64,000 bases of DNA from Bacillota bacterium. GTDB lineage: Bacteria; Bacillota; UBA4882; UBA8346. Below, piece after piece: positions 41,965 through 50,299 of this stretch. How positions within the stretch are numbered: position 1 is the first letter of the stretch; each line of letters opens with the position of its first letter. The notes under the pieces were generated by a model, which had not been told where the DNA came from, did not search any database, and saw only the letters and a program-made list of their open reading frames with translations. Both the position numbers and the translations under genes were made by a program. The stretch spans positions 62,001 to 126,000 of the forward strand of contig JAEZCE010000052.1 of assembly GCA_023429995.1 (NCBI GenBank). The letters run 5' to 3'.

Positions 41965-42029
41965 ATTATAAGACGGGCGGTAAGGAATATAAATCATCAT
42001 TATTGGCCAAAGCGGCGGCAAAGTTTTGG
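41965..42029 (-). promoter_or_regulatory. Promoter and palindromic element of ptsI
   Basis: -10 TATAAT at 41965-41970, TTTATA at 41988-41993 (17-base spacer), CCAAA...TTTTGG at 42007-42029, 36 bases beyond the -10, exactly as at the PTS regulator promoter. Core GCGGCAAAxTTTTGG (plus strand) is shared. Confidence 0.75.
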
Positions 42030-42245
42030 TATAATCATGGGCATGGCCTGTGTGGGTATTCCAGCTCCCGGCTTTTAGCCGGTAGGGTTGAGTTCCGGGC
42101 ATTTCCATTTTAGTTCTCCTATCCAAGCTGGACCTATCAAAGTTTTTTGTTGGTTTCTAGGCATCTAGACTTACCGACACAAAATCGACACACTTTTTTC
42201 AAAATTCCGTGATAAAATGATAGTGGGTAAAATATGAGAAGATTC

Positions 42246-42278
42246 AAAGCCGGGGTGGAGAACCTCGGCTTTTCTATT
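42246..42278 (+). terminator. Terminator-like hairpin in an otherwise empty region
   Basis: AAAGCCGGGGT (42246-42256) pairs with ACCTCGGCTTT (42262-42272) with one mismatch, followed by a T-rich tail. TAAAAT near 42215 could be a -10, so a very short RNA of about 50 bases might be made. No gene lies between 42114 and 42413. Confidence 0.55.
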
Positions 42279-42413
42279 TTCGCTCCTTATTAAGTCTGCC
42301 GGAGTTGGTGTCCGGGAGGTTTTTTAATAAATGCCGTGGTGTAGTTAAACCCGGCGTTTTTGGTAGTTATTCGGATGTTTTTTATCATTTCCCGCCGAAA
42401 AATATGAAAAGAG

Positions 42414-42640
42414 GGGAGAAATGATTTTGCAGATAGGTAAAACAACATTGTGGAGGGAAGAAATCATTTTGTAGGTCGTCGAAACAACATTGCGGATGGA
42501 AGAAATGATTTTACAGACCAGCCAAACAATATTGCCGGTGGGAGAAGTGATTTTGTAGATGAGTAAAACAATATTGCTGATGGGAGAAACGACTTTGGCG
42601 GTCTGCAAAATGATTTTGCCCTTGGAAAAATGGATTTGAG
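42414..42640. repeat. 42-bp tandem repeat, five units plus a partial
   Basis: Units begin at 42414, 42456, 42498, 42540 and 42582, each near GGGAGAAATGATTTTG, and a truncated sixth starts at 42624. The period is exactly 42 bases with divergence between units. Two minus-strand frames stay open through the array and would read as 14-residue repeats, but neither has a ribosome site or codon bias that convinces me, so I list DNA only. Confidence 0.85.
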
Positions 42641-42801
42641 AAGTATTCGGCGGGGTAAATTCTTCAATATCCCATTTTCATACGTTGCCATATTACACGG
42701 GGTTGTCTCAATCAGACAGCCTCGTTTGATTTTGGGGGCCGGAAAAGCTTCTATTTGGGAGGACTCCGGAGTCCAAGATATGGGGGAAGGAGGTGAAAGA
42801 G

Positions 42802-43170
42802 ATGCTATACCGAACATTTGCGCACCAAATCAATCGCGCCAAGACCGTGATTGACGGTTTGAAGTCCCACGGCGACCAGCTGACCGGCTGGGGAGTATCG
42901 GCGGAAGTAGTCGCCGGGTTTACTGCCCTTTATAACCAGGCCAACCTATATGAACAAAAACGGAATGATCTGAAGGCCCTTTCCAGGCAGGCCACGGCGG
43001 AGCAGGAACAAACCATGGCCGATCTCAACAAGCAATACGGCATGATCAAGAAACTGGTTCGGATCGCTTTGCCCGAAGAGGCTTGGCCGGCATTCGGATT
43101 CCGGGCCGGGGAGTATGCGGAGAAAGGAACGGAAACGAACCCGGAGTTGAAAGAGAGGGCAGCGATGTAA
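42802..43170 (+). CDS. Hypothetical helical protein
   Basis: 122 residues from ATG 42802, seven bases after GAAGGAGGTG. Predicted almost all helix, with a heptad-like charged stretch (Q-K-R-N-D-L-K-A-L, then E-Q-E-Q-T-M-A-D-L) that suggests a coiled coil, and a terminal region rich in Glu and Ala. No family recognised. It is a monocistron ended by the terminator at 43195 and stands between the 42-bp repeat and the Spo0E-like/XRE module C. Confidence 0.8.
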   Translation: MLYRTFAHQINRAKTVIDGLKSHGDQLTGWGVSAEVVAGFTALYNQANLYEQKRNDLKALSRQATAEQEQTMADLNKQYGMIKKLVRIALPEEAWPAFGFRAGEYAEKGTETNPELKERAAM

Positions 43171-43194
43171 AATTTTCCCTGGGGGGTAACCCCG

Positions 43195-43237
43195 TCCTCC
43201 AAGCCGTTTTCTAGCGGAGCGGCTTGGGGGATTTTTT
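43195..43237 (+). terminator. Rho-independent terminator
   Basis: TCCTCCAAGCCG (43195-43206) pairs with CGGCTTGGGGGA (43220-43231) and is followed by six T's. It ends the 42802-43170 gene. Confidence 0.9.
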
Positions 43238-43464
43238 ACCGATTTCGCAGTTAATTGTCAAAAATCTGCATCACCAAGCTATTACTAAGTGGGCCTATTT
43301 ACCCTTCCCCTTAAAGGGAATTGGCTGGAATGGTGGGCTAATCGATGTTTGAGCTTCGAAGGCTAACTGTCGAAACTTGAAAATCGGGCGAGTACCCTTT
43401 AAGGGCAAGGGTGGGTCTTAGACCCAACATTATCAAGGCATATCGAGTAGAAATATCCTGCACT

Positions 43465-43662
43465 TTAAGGTTTAAAATTTGTTTGGTTAATTCTGATCTG
43501 GTAATGTTGGTACTGCACAATCAGTTGATCCAGCATGACGCTGCAGTCAAGGACGGCATCGTCAGTACAGCCATGGGCGGTGTAGATCTTATAGAGCTTT
43601 TTCCGCCCGGCGGCGATTTTCCGTTCCAGGGCTTTGATGGTTTTGGATTTTCGATTCGCCAT
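43465..43662 (-). CDS. Spo0E-like aspartyl-phosphate phosphatase (module C)
   Basis: 65 residues from ATG 43662 with AAGGAAG just upstream; the longer frame to 43692 lacks a ribosome site. L-E-R-K-I-A-A-G-R-K-K-L matches module A, and the signature is S-V-M-L-D-Q-L-I. The intervening residues G-C-T-D-D-A-V-L-D replace the usual L-x-x-x-x-V-L. Divergent from the XRE gene at 44107, as in modules A and B. Confidence 0.8.
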   Translation of the reverse strand: MANRKSKTIKALERKIAAGRKKLYKIYTAHGCTDDAVLDCSVMLDQLIVQYQHYQIRINQTNFKP

Positions 43663-43793
43663 GGTCTTCCTTTTTAAAACATGATTTGGCAACCGGCTTA
43701 AACTGTCGCAAACAAGTTGGACTCATGGAGTTTTTAAGTTGAAATTCGTGGAGTGAAACAGAGTGCGTATGGAATGAATCTCTTCGATGGGTT

Positions 43794-43955
43794 GAAACCG
43801 GAACTTTCCGGTTTCGACTTTTTCTTTATTCATGGTATAATGGAAATAATTGAGATTTCTAACCAATTTGCATTTTAACAGATACTTATGAATGGTGAAA
43901 TTGGTTTTATACTAAGTTGCATTCTACCAATGCATATGATTTGATTGCAACTTAG
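43794..43955. promoter_or_regulatory. Module C control region with three hairpins
   Basis: GAAACCGGAA-CT-TTCCGGTTTC (43794-43815) is a perfect hairpin followed by T-rich sequence. TATAAT follows near 43836-43841, then the block shared with module A. Relative to A, about 110 bases are inserted that contain AACCAATTT/AAATTGGTT (43861-43869/43898-43906) and CTAAGTTGCA/TGCAACTTAG (43912-43921/43946-43955). Confidence 0.7.
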
Positions 43956-44106
43956 CATGAGGAAATAATGAAACCAAGGCGCCAAGGGATAGATTTTGGG
44001 CCGCCGGCTCTTGTTATTTGCTTTTATTTTTAATTGAGTGAATTGTTTTGAATTACAAGTTTATTATATGTGCTAATTGCATAAATGTCAAGGAGAAAAA
44101 TTCTAT

Positions 44107-44628
44107 ATGCACAAAGAAATTGGAAAACGAGTTGAACTGGTTCGAGATTATTTTGGCTTAACTCGAAAGCAATTTATTCAAATAGTTAAGGTGAATTTAT
44201 CAACTGTATCCCGAATTGAAGCGGGTAAACAACCCCCTTCGGAAGTCTTTCTTGATGCCTTATTAGCTCGGTTTTTAGTCAGTCCGGATTGGGTGAAAAC
44301 CGGCGAGGGCGAGATGTTTATCACTGCCGAAGAACATATGGCTAGTGGGATAAAGGCTTTGGGGGTAAAAAAATATGGACTAGGGTTAAAGAATGTTTTA
44401 AGAGAACCGCAATTTAGGGAATTGCAATCTTTAATGGCGCTTGGAGAGATCACTGAAGGAAGCATCGATCCAAAACTACAGGCTTATTTGCATTACATTT
44501 TGGATAAATGGAATCAAGGGGATGAAACGGTCCGGGGGTGGCTCATGATCCAGCTGGGGATAGCCTTCCGGGAAGTGGCCGAGAAGTTGCAGGAAGAAGA
44601 TAAAGGAAATAACCGTCCATTCAGATAA
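44107..44628 (+). CDS. XRE-family regulator (module C)
   Basis: 173 residues from ATG 44107 (AAGGAG upstream; the frame opens at TTG 44077 before that site). HTH about 5-60 (L-T-R-K-Q-F then S-T-V-S-R-I-E-A-G), S-P-D-W-V-K-T-G-E-G-E-M-F-I, and the C-terminal domain shared with module B (I-D-P-K-L-Q-A-Y-L, I-A-F-R-E-V-A-E). It is followed 96 bases later by an AAA ATPase/DUF4276 pair in the same direction, which it may control. Confidence 0.88.
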   Translation: MHKEIGKRVELVRDYFGLTRKQFIQIVKVNLSTVSRIEAGKQPPSEVFLDALLARFLVSPDWVKTGEGEMFITAEEHMASGIKALGVKKYGLGLKNVLREPQFRELQSLMALGEITEGSIDPKLQAYLHYILDKWNQGDETVRGWLMIQLGIAFREVAEKLQEEDKGNNRPFR

Positions 44629-44724
44629 GGCTGGTTCTTTTCATGGAAAAAGAGGAATATTAAAGGAAAGTACGAAATTTACAAACACATTGATGACCTT
44701 GATGCCGTTTTGGGAGGGTGAATC

Positions 44725-45921
44725 ATGTCGCAGACATTACCGTTAATCGACTCAATAAAATTGCAGAACTTTTTATCATTTGGCCCTAAACCATTAGAAC
44801 TGGATCTAAAACCTTTGAATATTTTGATTGGGCCGAACGGTTCGGGTAAATCGAATCTGATTGAAGCTATTGGTTTTTTGCGTTCTGCCGCTAAAGATTT
44901 AACTGCCCCGATTCGGGACGGAGGCGGAGTATCGGAATGGCTATGGAAAGGCGCCTCGAATACTCCGATTGCAGAAATTGAAGCGAAAATAAATTACCCA
45001 TTTGCGCAAATACCGATTTGTCATCGTATATCTTTTACCATGGAAGGACAACGATTTAAGCTAGAAGATGAGTCGATTGAAAATAGCCGTCCAGATGGCC
45101 CCCAATATAAGGATGTCCGATTTTTTTACCGTTTTCAAAAAGGCCACCCGGTGATTAATGTATGTGAATCCGGCGATTTTAAAGAACGTAAATTACAATG
45201 GGATGATGTAGCGTTTGATCAGTCGGTTTTATCGCAGCGAAAGGATCCGGATCAATATCCGGAAATCACCTATTTAGGGAACCAATATACAAAAATACGG
45301 TTTTATAGGGAATGGAACTTGGGTCGCTATACCCCGCCGCGAATACCGCAAAAAGCCGATCTTCCCGATGATTTTCTAGAAGAAAACATGAGTAATTTAG
45401 GTTTAATTCTCAATGACTTAGAACATCGCCCCGGTTGGAAAGAAATGTTAGAAAGACTCCGGTTGTTTTCAGGGTCATTTGATGATATTTCAGTAAAAGT
45501 GCATGGTGGTACAGTTCAAATTTTTTTGCGTGAAAAAGGAATGGATCAACCCATCCCGGCCACAAGATTATCCGATGGAACTTTGAGATTTCTTTGTTTA
45601 TTAGCTGTTTTATGTCATCCCAACCCGCCTCCTTTAATTTGCGTTGAAGAGCCGGAATTGGGATTGCATCCGGATATTATCCCCTTGTTGGCTGAAATTA
45701 TAAAAGAAGCGTCATCCCGGACCCAATTAATTATTACAACTCATTCCGACGCTTTGGTCGATGCTTTCAGCGACGAACCTGAATCGGTCGTTGTTTGCGA
45801 AAAAGAAAACAGTTCAACCACAATGAAACGGCTTGAACGCCAAGCGCTTTCCGAATGGCTCCATAAATATTCTTTGGGAGAAATCTGGCAAATGGGTGAG
45901 ATCGGGGGGAAACGCTGGTAA
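44725..45921 (+). CDS. AAA ATPase (OLD/RecF-like), probable defence protein
   Basis: 398 residues from ATG 44725 behind GGGAGGG. Walker A G-P-N-G-S-G-K-S-N near 35-43, a long middle insert, then L-S-D-G-T-L-R near 288 (signature), Walker B C-V-E-E-P-E-L-G-L-H-P near 312 and the H-loop T-T-H-S-D near 345. This is the AAA_21/AAA_15 architecture of overcoming-lysogenization-defect (OLD) and RloB/PARIS-linked ATPases. It overlaps the DUF4276 gene by one base. Confidence 0.9.
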   Translation: MSQTLPLIDSIKLQNFLSFGPKPLELDLKPLNILIGPNGSGKSNLIEAIGFLRSAAKDLTAPIRDGGGVSEWLWKGASNTPIAEIEAKINYPFAQIPICHRISFTMEGQRFKLEDESIENSRPDGPQYKDVRFFYRFQKGHPVINVCESGDFKERKLQWDDVAFDQSVLSQRKDPDQYPEITYLGNQYTKIRFYREWNLGRYTPPRIPQKADLPDDFLEENMSNLGLILNDLEHRPGWKEMLERLRLFSGSFDDISVKVHGGTVQIFLREKGMDQPIPATRLSDGTLRFLCLLAVLCHPNPPPLICVEEPELGLHPDIIPLLAEIIKEASSRTQLIITTHSDALVDAFSDEPESVVVCEKENSSTTMKRLERQALSEWLHKYSLGEIWQMGEIGGKRW

Positions 45922-46538
45922 TGGAGATTCGAATTTATGTAGAGGGCGGTGGGGATCAACGTTCTGGAAAAGCTGCTTTTCAACGTGGAATAAGTCGGTT
46001 TTTGGATCCCATACGGGTAATGGCCCGGGGGAAAAAAGTATCGTTTGAAGTGATTGCTTGTGGTGGCCGTGGTTCAACGATAGATAATTTTAATACTGCC
46101 TTAAGATTGCATTCTGGGGCAATTAATATACTACTTGTTGATGCAGAGGGGCCTATAAGGCATCCAAATCCATGGGAACATCTCCGCCGATGCGAATCTA
46201 CCTGGAATATTCCCCAAATACCTGACACTCATTGCTACTTGATGACCCAGGCCATGGAAGCATGGGTAATTGCTGATGTGAAAACATTACAAGCCTATTA
46301 TGGTCAGGGATTCCATACTCATTCACTCCCCAACAATCCGGATGTCGAGGCGGTTCCCAAAGAAAGGCTGGAACGTTCGCTTTTGAATGCCACCCGGAAT
46401 ACGACGAAAGGCGAATACCATAAGATCCGGCATGGCCCCGAAATCCTTGCCAGGGCGGATCATACTGTGATTTGTGGACGAGCTTCCCATTGCAAAAGAT
46501 TGTTTGATTCCTTACTGGCGATGATTGCTACAGCATAA
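45921..46538 (+). CDS. DUF4276-like protein, probable TOPRIM-type effector
   Basis: 205 residues, ATG 45921 sharing one base with the ATPase stop (TAATG). It begins I-Y-V-E-G-G-G-D and later has L-L-V-D-A-E-G, the positions expected for the acidic E and D-x-D-like residues of a TOPRIM-type site. It matches what I recall of DUF4276, which accompanies AAA ATPases. In two-gene systems such as PARIS and AbiL the ATPase senses phage and the TOPRIM partner acts as toxin or nuclease. Antiphage activity here is inference. Confidence 0.75.
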   Translation: MEIRIYVEGGGDQRSGKAAFQRGISRFLDPIRVMARGKKVSFEVIACGGRGSTIDNFNTALRLHSGAINILLVDAEGPIRHPNPWEHLRRCESTWNIPQIPDTHCYLMTQAMEAWVIADVKTLQAYYGQGFHTHSLPNNPDVEAVPKERLERSLLNATRNTTKGEYHKIRHGPEILARADHTVICGRASHCKRLFDSLLAMIATA

Positions 46539-46653
46539 AAAAAGAATCCCAGATACTACTATTCCTTTAAAAATTCAGGCACTTGTATATTTAAGATTCT
46601 AGTATATAATTAAGTGTAGAACGAATTTTCATTCTATGCTTGAAAGGATTTCC

Positions 46654-47316
46654 ATGGCATACCGGACCCCGCAAAAGGTGCAGGAAATGAAGGACGCCAA
46701 GCGGCAACATATCTTGGAATGCGCCGCCAAAGTTTTTTCGGAAAAAGGATATTATCAAACCAAAGTCACGGATATTCTTGAAGAGGCCGATATTTCCACC
46801 GGCTCCTTTTATTTTTATTTCAATAATAAAGAAGCGTTGTTCGAAAGTCTCTATGATGAAACGATTCAAACGTATATGGGTGTTTTACAGGAAGCAATCG
46901 ACACCATGACGGACAATGCGGACAGTATTGTAGAAAGTGTTACCAGGGCGGTTACGCTTTCTTTGAAGACATTTCAGACCAATAAGGAACTTGCCGGAAT
47001 CATACTGATCCGCTCGGTAGGGTTGAGCCCCAAATTTGAAAAGAAAAGGACTGCCAATCATCAAAAAATCTCACTTATCTTTGAGGAAATATTTAAGGGA
47101 TTGCTTCAGAAAAAAGTTATCAACGTACCCGATGCCCAAATAGCCGCAGTTCTGTTCACCGGGTCGATATACACCGCCATCACTCACTGGCTCCAGGAAA
47201 ACGCGGCTAAGGATTTAACCGACTTGACGGTTCCTTTGATTGTTTATAATCTGCAAGCTCTTGGAATTCAGTGCAATGGCCCTGATTTTGCGGCAGTTTA
47301 CCAACCTTTTAAATAA
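46654..47316 (+). CDS. TetR-family regulator
   Basis: 220 residues from ATG 46654 with AAAGGA upstream; a longer frame starts at 46636. HTH about 15-60 with V-T-D-I-L-E-E-A-D-I-S-T-G-S-F-Y-F-Y-F. The helical ligand domain follows. TATAAT occurs near 46604 and an inverted repeat TAGAA...TTCTA (46616-46636) lies just before the start, a likely self-operator. The small ORF and nitronate monooxygenase downstream on the same strand are probable targets. Confidence 0.9.
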   Translation: MAYRTPQKVQEMKDAKRQHILECAAKVFSEKGYYQTKVTDILEEADISTGSFYFYFNNKEALFESLYDETIQTYMGVLQEAIDTMTDNADSIVESVTRAVTLSLKTFQTNKELAGIILIRSVGLSPKFEKKRTANHQKISLIFEEIFKGLLQKKVINVPDAQIAAVLFTGSIYTAITHWLQENAAKDLTDLTVPLIVYNLQALGIQCNGPDFAAVYQPFK

Positions 47317-47362
47317 AGCGGGAAATGATTTTAATGAATCGATAACGAAGGAGGAAATGGGA

Positions 47363-47731
47363 ATGATTAAAACGCAAGCGGAACAAAATCTATACAACAG
47401 GATGTTGATCACACAAGCAATTAACTATCAGAAGCTGGGCTATTGCGATATCAAAATAAACAATGAGAAATGCGGCAACGGGCAACCCAGCCCGGTATGC
47501 GGTTATATTCCTGATTTAACGGCGGTTTTAGAAGATGACCTTACCTTGTGTGAAATCGTGACCGACGATTCCGTCAACGAGCCCGGGGCTTTTAAAAAAT
47601 GGAAAACCTTATGCCAAAGCACGAACGACTTTCATATGGTTATCCCCAGGAAAAGCTTTGAAATGATTAAAGATCTGATGAAGAGTAATGGCATCAACGT
47701 AAATAAATACTGGTACAGCAAAAGCTGTTAA
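47363..47731 (+). CDS. Small protein with PD-(D/E)xK nuclease-like layout
   Basis: 122 residues from ATG 47363, eight bases after AAGGAGG; the frame opens farther up within tetR. A core strand pattern G-Y-I-P-D-L, then L-C-E-I-V-T, then W-K-T-L and D-F-H-M-V-I-P resembles restriction-endonuclease-like folds, with Asp and Glu in place but Thr where the catalytic Lys would be. Five cysteines. It may be an inactive or altered member. Function unknown. Confidence 0.65.
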   Translation: MIKTQAEQNLYNRMLITQAINYQKLGYCDIKINNEKCGNGQPSPVCGYIPDLTAVLEDDLTLCEIVTDDSVNEPGAFKKWKTLCQSTNDFHMVIPRKSFEMIKDLMKSNGINVNKYWYSKSC

Positions 47732-47794
47732 TTTCCTGGCCAGGAATTGCCAATACTATGATGGATCGAGACGACAAAAAAACGGAGGATTATG

Positions 47795-48883
47795 ATGTAT
47801 AACCCAATCAAAGGTTTAAACATTGGAGATTTTACCACCAAATTGCCGATTATCCAAGGGGGAATGGGGGTCGGCGTGTCCCTCTCCGGACTGGCTTCTG
47901 CAGTAGCCAATGCCGGCGGTATCGGTGTTATAGCTACCGCCGGTATCGGTATGCTGGAACCCAATTTCGCCGCGGATTTTTTAGCAGCCAATATCAAGGC
48001 CCTTAAAAATGAAATCAGAAAAGCCCGGTTAATGACAAATGGAATCATTGGCGTCAATATCATGGTGGCTTTATCCAATTATGCCGATATGGCCCGGACG
48101 GCCATCCAAGAAGGGGTTGATGTCATTTTTTCCGGCGCCGGGCTGCCGCTCAATCTGCCCCAATTCTTAGAGGGCTCCCGAAAAACCAAGTTGGTCCCGA
48201 TTGTGTCTTCTGCCCGGGCTGCCGGAATTGTTTTAAAAAAATGGATTGAAAAATATAATTATGTTCCCGACGCAATCGTGGTCGAAGGACCCATGGCCGG
48301 GGGACATTTAGGATTTAAAGCGGACCAGATTGTCAGTCCGGCGTATTCGCTGGAAAGCCTGATTCCCCAAGTGCTTGAGGAAGTAGGCAAGTTTGAAGAA
48401 CAATGCCAAAAGAAAGTTCCGGTGATTGCCGCCGGGGGGATTTATACCGGGGCTGATATTGACCGGTTTTTACGGTTGGGAGCAGCCGGCGTTCAAATGG
48501 CCACCCGATTCATTACCACGGATGAATGCGATGCGGATATCGAGTTTAAAAGAACTTTCCTTAATTTGAAACAAGAAGACCTGGTTATTATTAAGAGCCC
48601 TGTGGGTCTGCTGGGACGGGCCATCAAGAATAATTTTATCGCCGATGTGGCATTGGGCAATAAAAAGCCCTTTCAATGCGCTTATCATTGCATTACGACT
48701 TGTGATTATAAAAAAAGTCCATATTGTATCGCGCTGGCACTCATTAATGCTTGCAGGGGAAAACTAAAACAGGGATTTGTTTTTTCCGGCTCCAACGGTT
48801 ATCGTAACACCGAAATCGTACCGGTAAAGACTTTGATGGATTCCTTGCTTAAAGAATATCTCTGTGCTGCAGCAGTTTGTTAA
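47795..48883 (+). CDS. Nitronate monooxygenase family flavoprotein
   Basis: 362 residues; ATG 47795 (six bases after GGAGG) is preferred to ATG 47792. FMN-binding TIM barrel of the NMO/2-nitropropane dioxygenase and FabK group: P-I-I-Q-G-G-M-G-V near 20, G-V-I-A-T-A near 45, E-G-P-M-A-G-G-H near 170 (putative catalytic His), V-I-A-A-G-G-I near 210, and G-A-A-G-V-Q-M-A-T-R-F near 228. A Cys-rich C-terminal region (about 295-330) is common in clostridial members. Oxidises nitronates; some members act as enoyl-ACP reductases. Confidence 0.9.
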   Translation: MYNPIKGLNIGDFTTKLPIIQGGMGVGVSLSGLASAVANAGGIGVIATAGIGMLEPNFAADFLAANIKALKNEIRKARLMTNGIIGVNIMVALSNYADMARTAIQEGVDVIFSGAGLPLNLPQFLEGSRKTKLVPIVSSARAAGIVLKKWIEKYNYVPDAIVVEGPMAGGHLGFKADQIVSPAYSLESLIPQVLEEVGKFEEQCQKKVPVIAAGGIYTGADIDRFLRLGAAGVQMATRFITTDECDADIEFKRTFLNLKQEDLVIIKSPVGLLGRAIKNNFIADVALGNKKPFQCAYHCITTCDYKKSPYCIALALINACRGKLKQGFVFSGSNGYRNTEIVPVKTLMDSLLKEYLCAAAVC

Positions 48884-49082
48884 GAAGAATCGGTTTATTT
48901 CGGAAATGTTTTGTGTTTTTAGGAAACCTGTGTTATTATAAGAATAGTACCCAAACTTAGGAAAGTAATAATGTGGTTTGCAAGTTCAAAGAGCGCATCG
49001 GCGTGAAGTTGCCTCCTAATATTATAAACCCGAGGGAAAGGTAAATAAGAGCCCGTCGGGCTTAAAATGGAGGTTTTTTTAT

Positions 49083-49400
49083 ATGTTCCAAGACAAAATG
49101 CTCGTATGCAAAGATTGCGGTAATGATTTCACATTTACAGTCAGTGAACAGGAGTTTTTCGCTGAAAAGGGATTTACCAATGAACCGGGACGTTGCCCGC
49201 AGTGCAGGGCGGCCAGAAAAGAACAAAACGCCGGTAGAAGAGATTCAGGACGGAGTTACCAAGGGAGGTCCTCTGAACGGGAAATGTATCCTGCGGTTTG
49301 CCACTCTTGCGGAACCAGCACAATGGTTCCTTTCCAACCATCCGGTGATAAACCCGTTTATTGCCGCAATTGCTACAAACCCAAAAGACAACAGTATTAA
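49083..49400 (+). CDS. Zinc-ribbon protein
   Basis: 105 residues from ATG 49083 with TGGAGG upstream. Four C-x-x-C pairs make two ribbons: C-K-D-C-G and C-P-Q-C in the first half, C-H-S-C-G and C-R-N-C in the second. A basic Arg/Gly/Ser linker (about 40-65) joins them, which suggests nucleic-acid binding. It resembles the zinc-ribbon/CxxC small proteins common in Clostridia. A leader of about 120 bases with small hairpins precedes it and a strong terminator follows. Confidence 0.85.
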   Translation: MFQDKMLVCKDCGNDFTFTVSEQEFFAEKGFTNEPGRCPQCRAARKEQNAGRRDSGRSYQGRSSEREMYPAVCHSCGTSTMVPFQPSGDKPVYCRNCYKPKRQQY

Positions 49401-49416
49401 AAGTTTGAAACCCAAA

Positions 49417-49456
49417 AGATTCTCCGCGCAGTAGAAAGGCGGAGGGTCTTTTTTTT
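49417..49456 (+). terminator. Rho-independent terminator
   Basis: AGATTCTCCGC (49417-49427) pairs with GCGGAGGGTCT (49439-49449, two G-T pairs), followed by a run of eight T's. Confidence 0.9.
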
Positions 49457-49515
49457 ACAATCTCACCAGCAATCTTTTTTTGAAAGTTTTACAGGGTGTA
49501 CCGATTTGCCAAAAC

Positions 49516-49722
49516 TTAAATCGTAAATAAATTTTGGTCCATGACTTTAATGACTTCCAAATTGCCGGATCGTAAAGTGATAAAACCGTTTACGGTTATT
49601 TGTTTAAGAGCGGAGCGGTCAACCTCGCCTTGCCAATAAACGATATCCAGACCACTATGGTCATTTGGAGTCAAAGAATGAATAGTAAATAATTGTCCTC
49701 CGATAGCCGCTTTCCTCACCAT
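49516..49722 (-). CDS. Small hypothetical protein
   Basis: 68 residues; ATG 49722 is chosen because AAAGGAG lies about 7 bases upstream, while ATG 49728 is too close. The product is mostly beta-strand (I-G-G-Q-L-F-T-I-H, I-V-Y-W-Q-G, Q-I-T-V-N-G-F). No cysteines, no membrane span, no family known to me. Convergent with the zinc-ribbon gene. Confidence 0.65.
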   Translation of the reverse strand: MVRKAAIGGQLFTIHSLTPNDHSGLDIVYWQGEVDRSALKQITVNGFITLRSGNLEVIKVMDQNLFTI

Positions 49723-50299
49723 GATCATTCTCCTTTTGGGTTTACGCAACTCAAGTCATTGATAAGCGCGGAGTCCCATCAACTCGTCTGGTTTGTTGAA
49801 CCCTGCTTCTTGTGAGAACCGTGGTGAGATGTAAAGTAGAGTATTTAAGAATTAATGGAATTCAATTTCCGGAAAATCACCTTCACCGAGAAATTATTTT
49901 GCTTCTTTATATGCCGTTCGTCGGATTATCGGAAATACCTTTTTCCGGAGAAATTAAATAGGGCGTTCTCCCGTTGAAGCAGGAAACTCCGTGATGAACT
50001 ACAAGTTTGTACCTTGGGATGATGAGCGATTGGACAGCAGAAAGAAGGTTTATCTTCATGGAGATTGGAAAAGGAATACTTTCCGAGAATCGGCAGGATT
50101 CGGACAACTTCACAGGTGGTTGAACTTTTGTTACGCCCTTAAACGACAGGATGCACAGCGGTGGTGAAATCCGTCCGGATCTTTTGATGATCTCCGGCAA
50201 TAAAAAGGAAATTGTCTCTATCTATTGAATTTATACATCAATTCAATATAAACCGTTGATTTGTCCCCGACGGGGGATCGGGAAAGGAAGAGGGCGCAA
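49723..50299. other. Intergenic region, no gene accepted
   Basis: A minus-strand frame across 49907-50200 has no ribosome site and no protein-like pattern. I see no RNA gene. Small inverted words such as TCAATA around 50215-50250 are the only structure. Confidence 0.45.

Noticed and set aside
42345..42817. Repeat proteins on the minus strand over the 42-bp array
   Set aside because: Two competing frames are open, neither with a ribosome site; reported as a DNA repeat instead.
49907..50200. 97-residue minus-strand gene
   Set aside because: No ribosome site, no protein-like pattern, no neighbour support.
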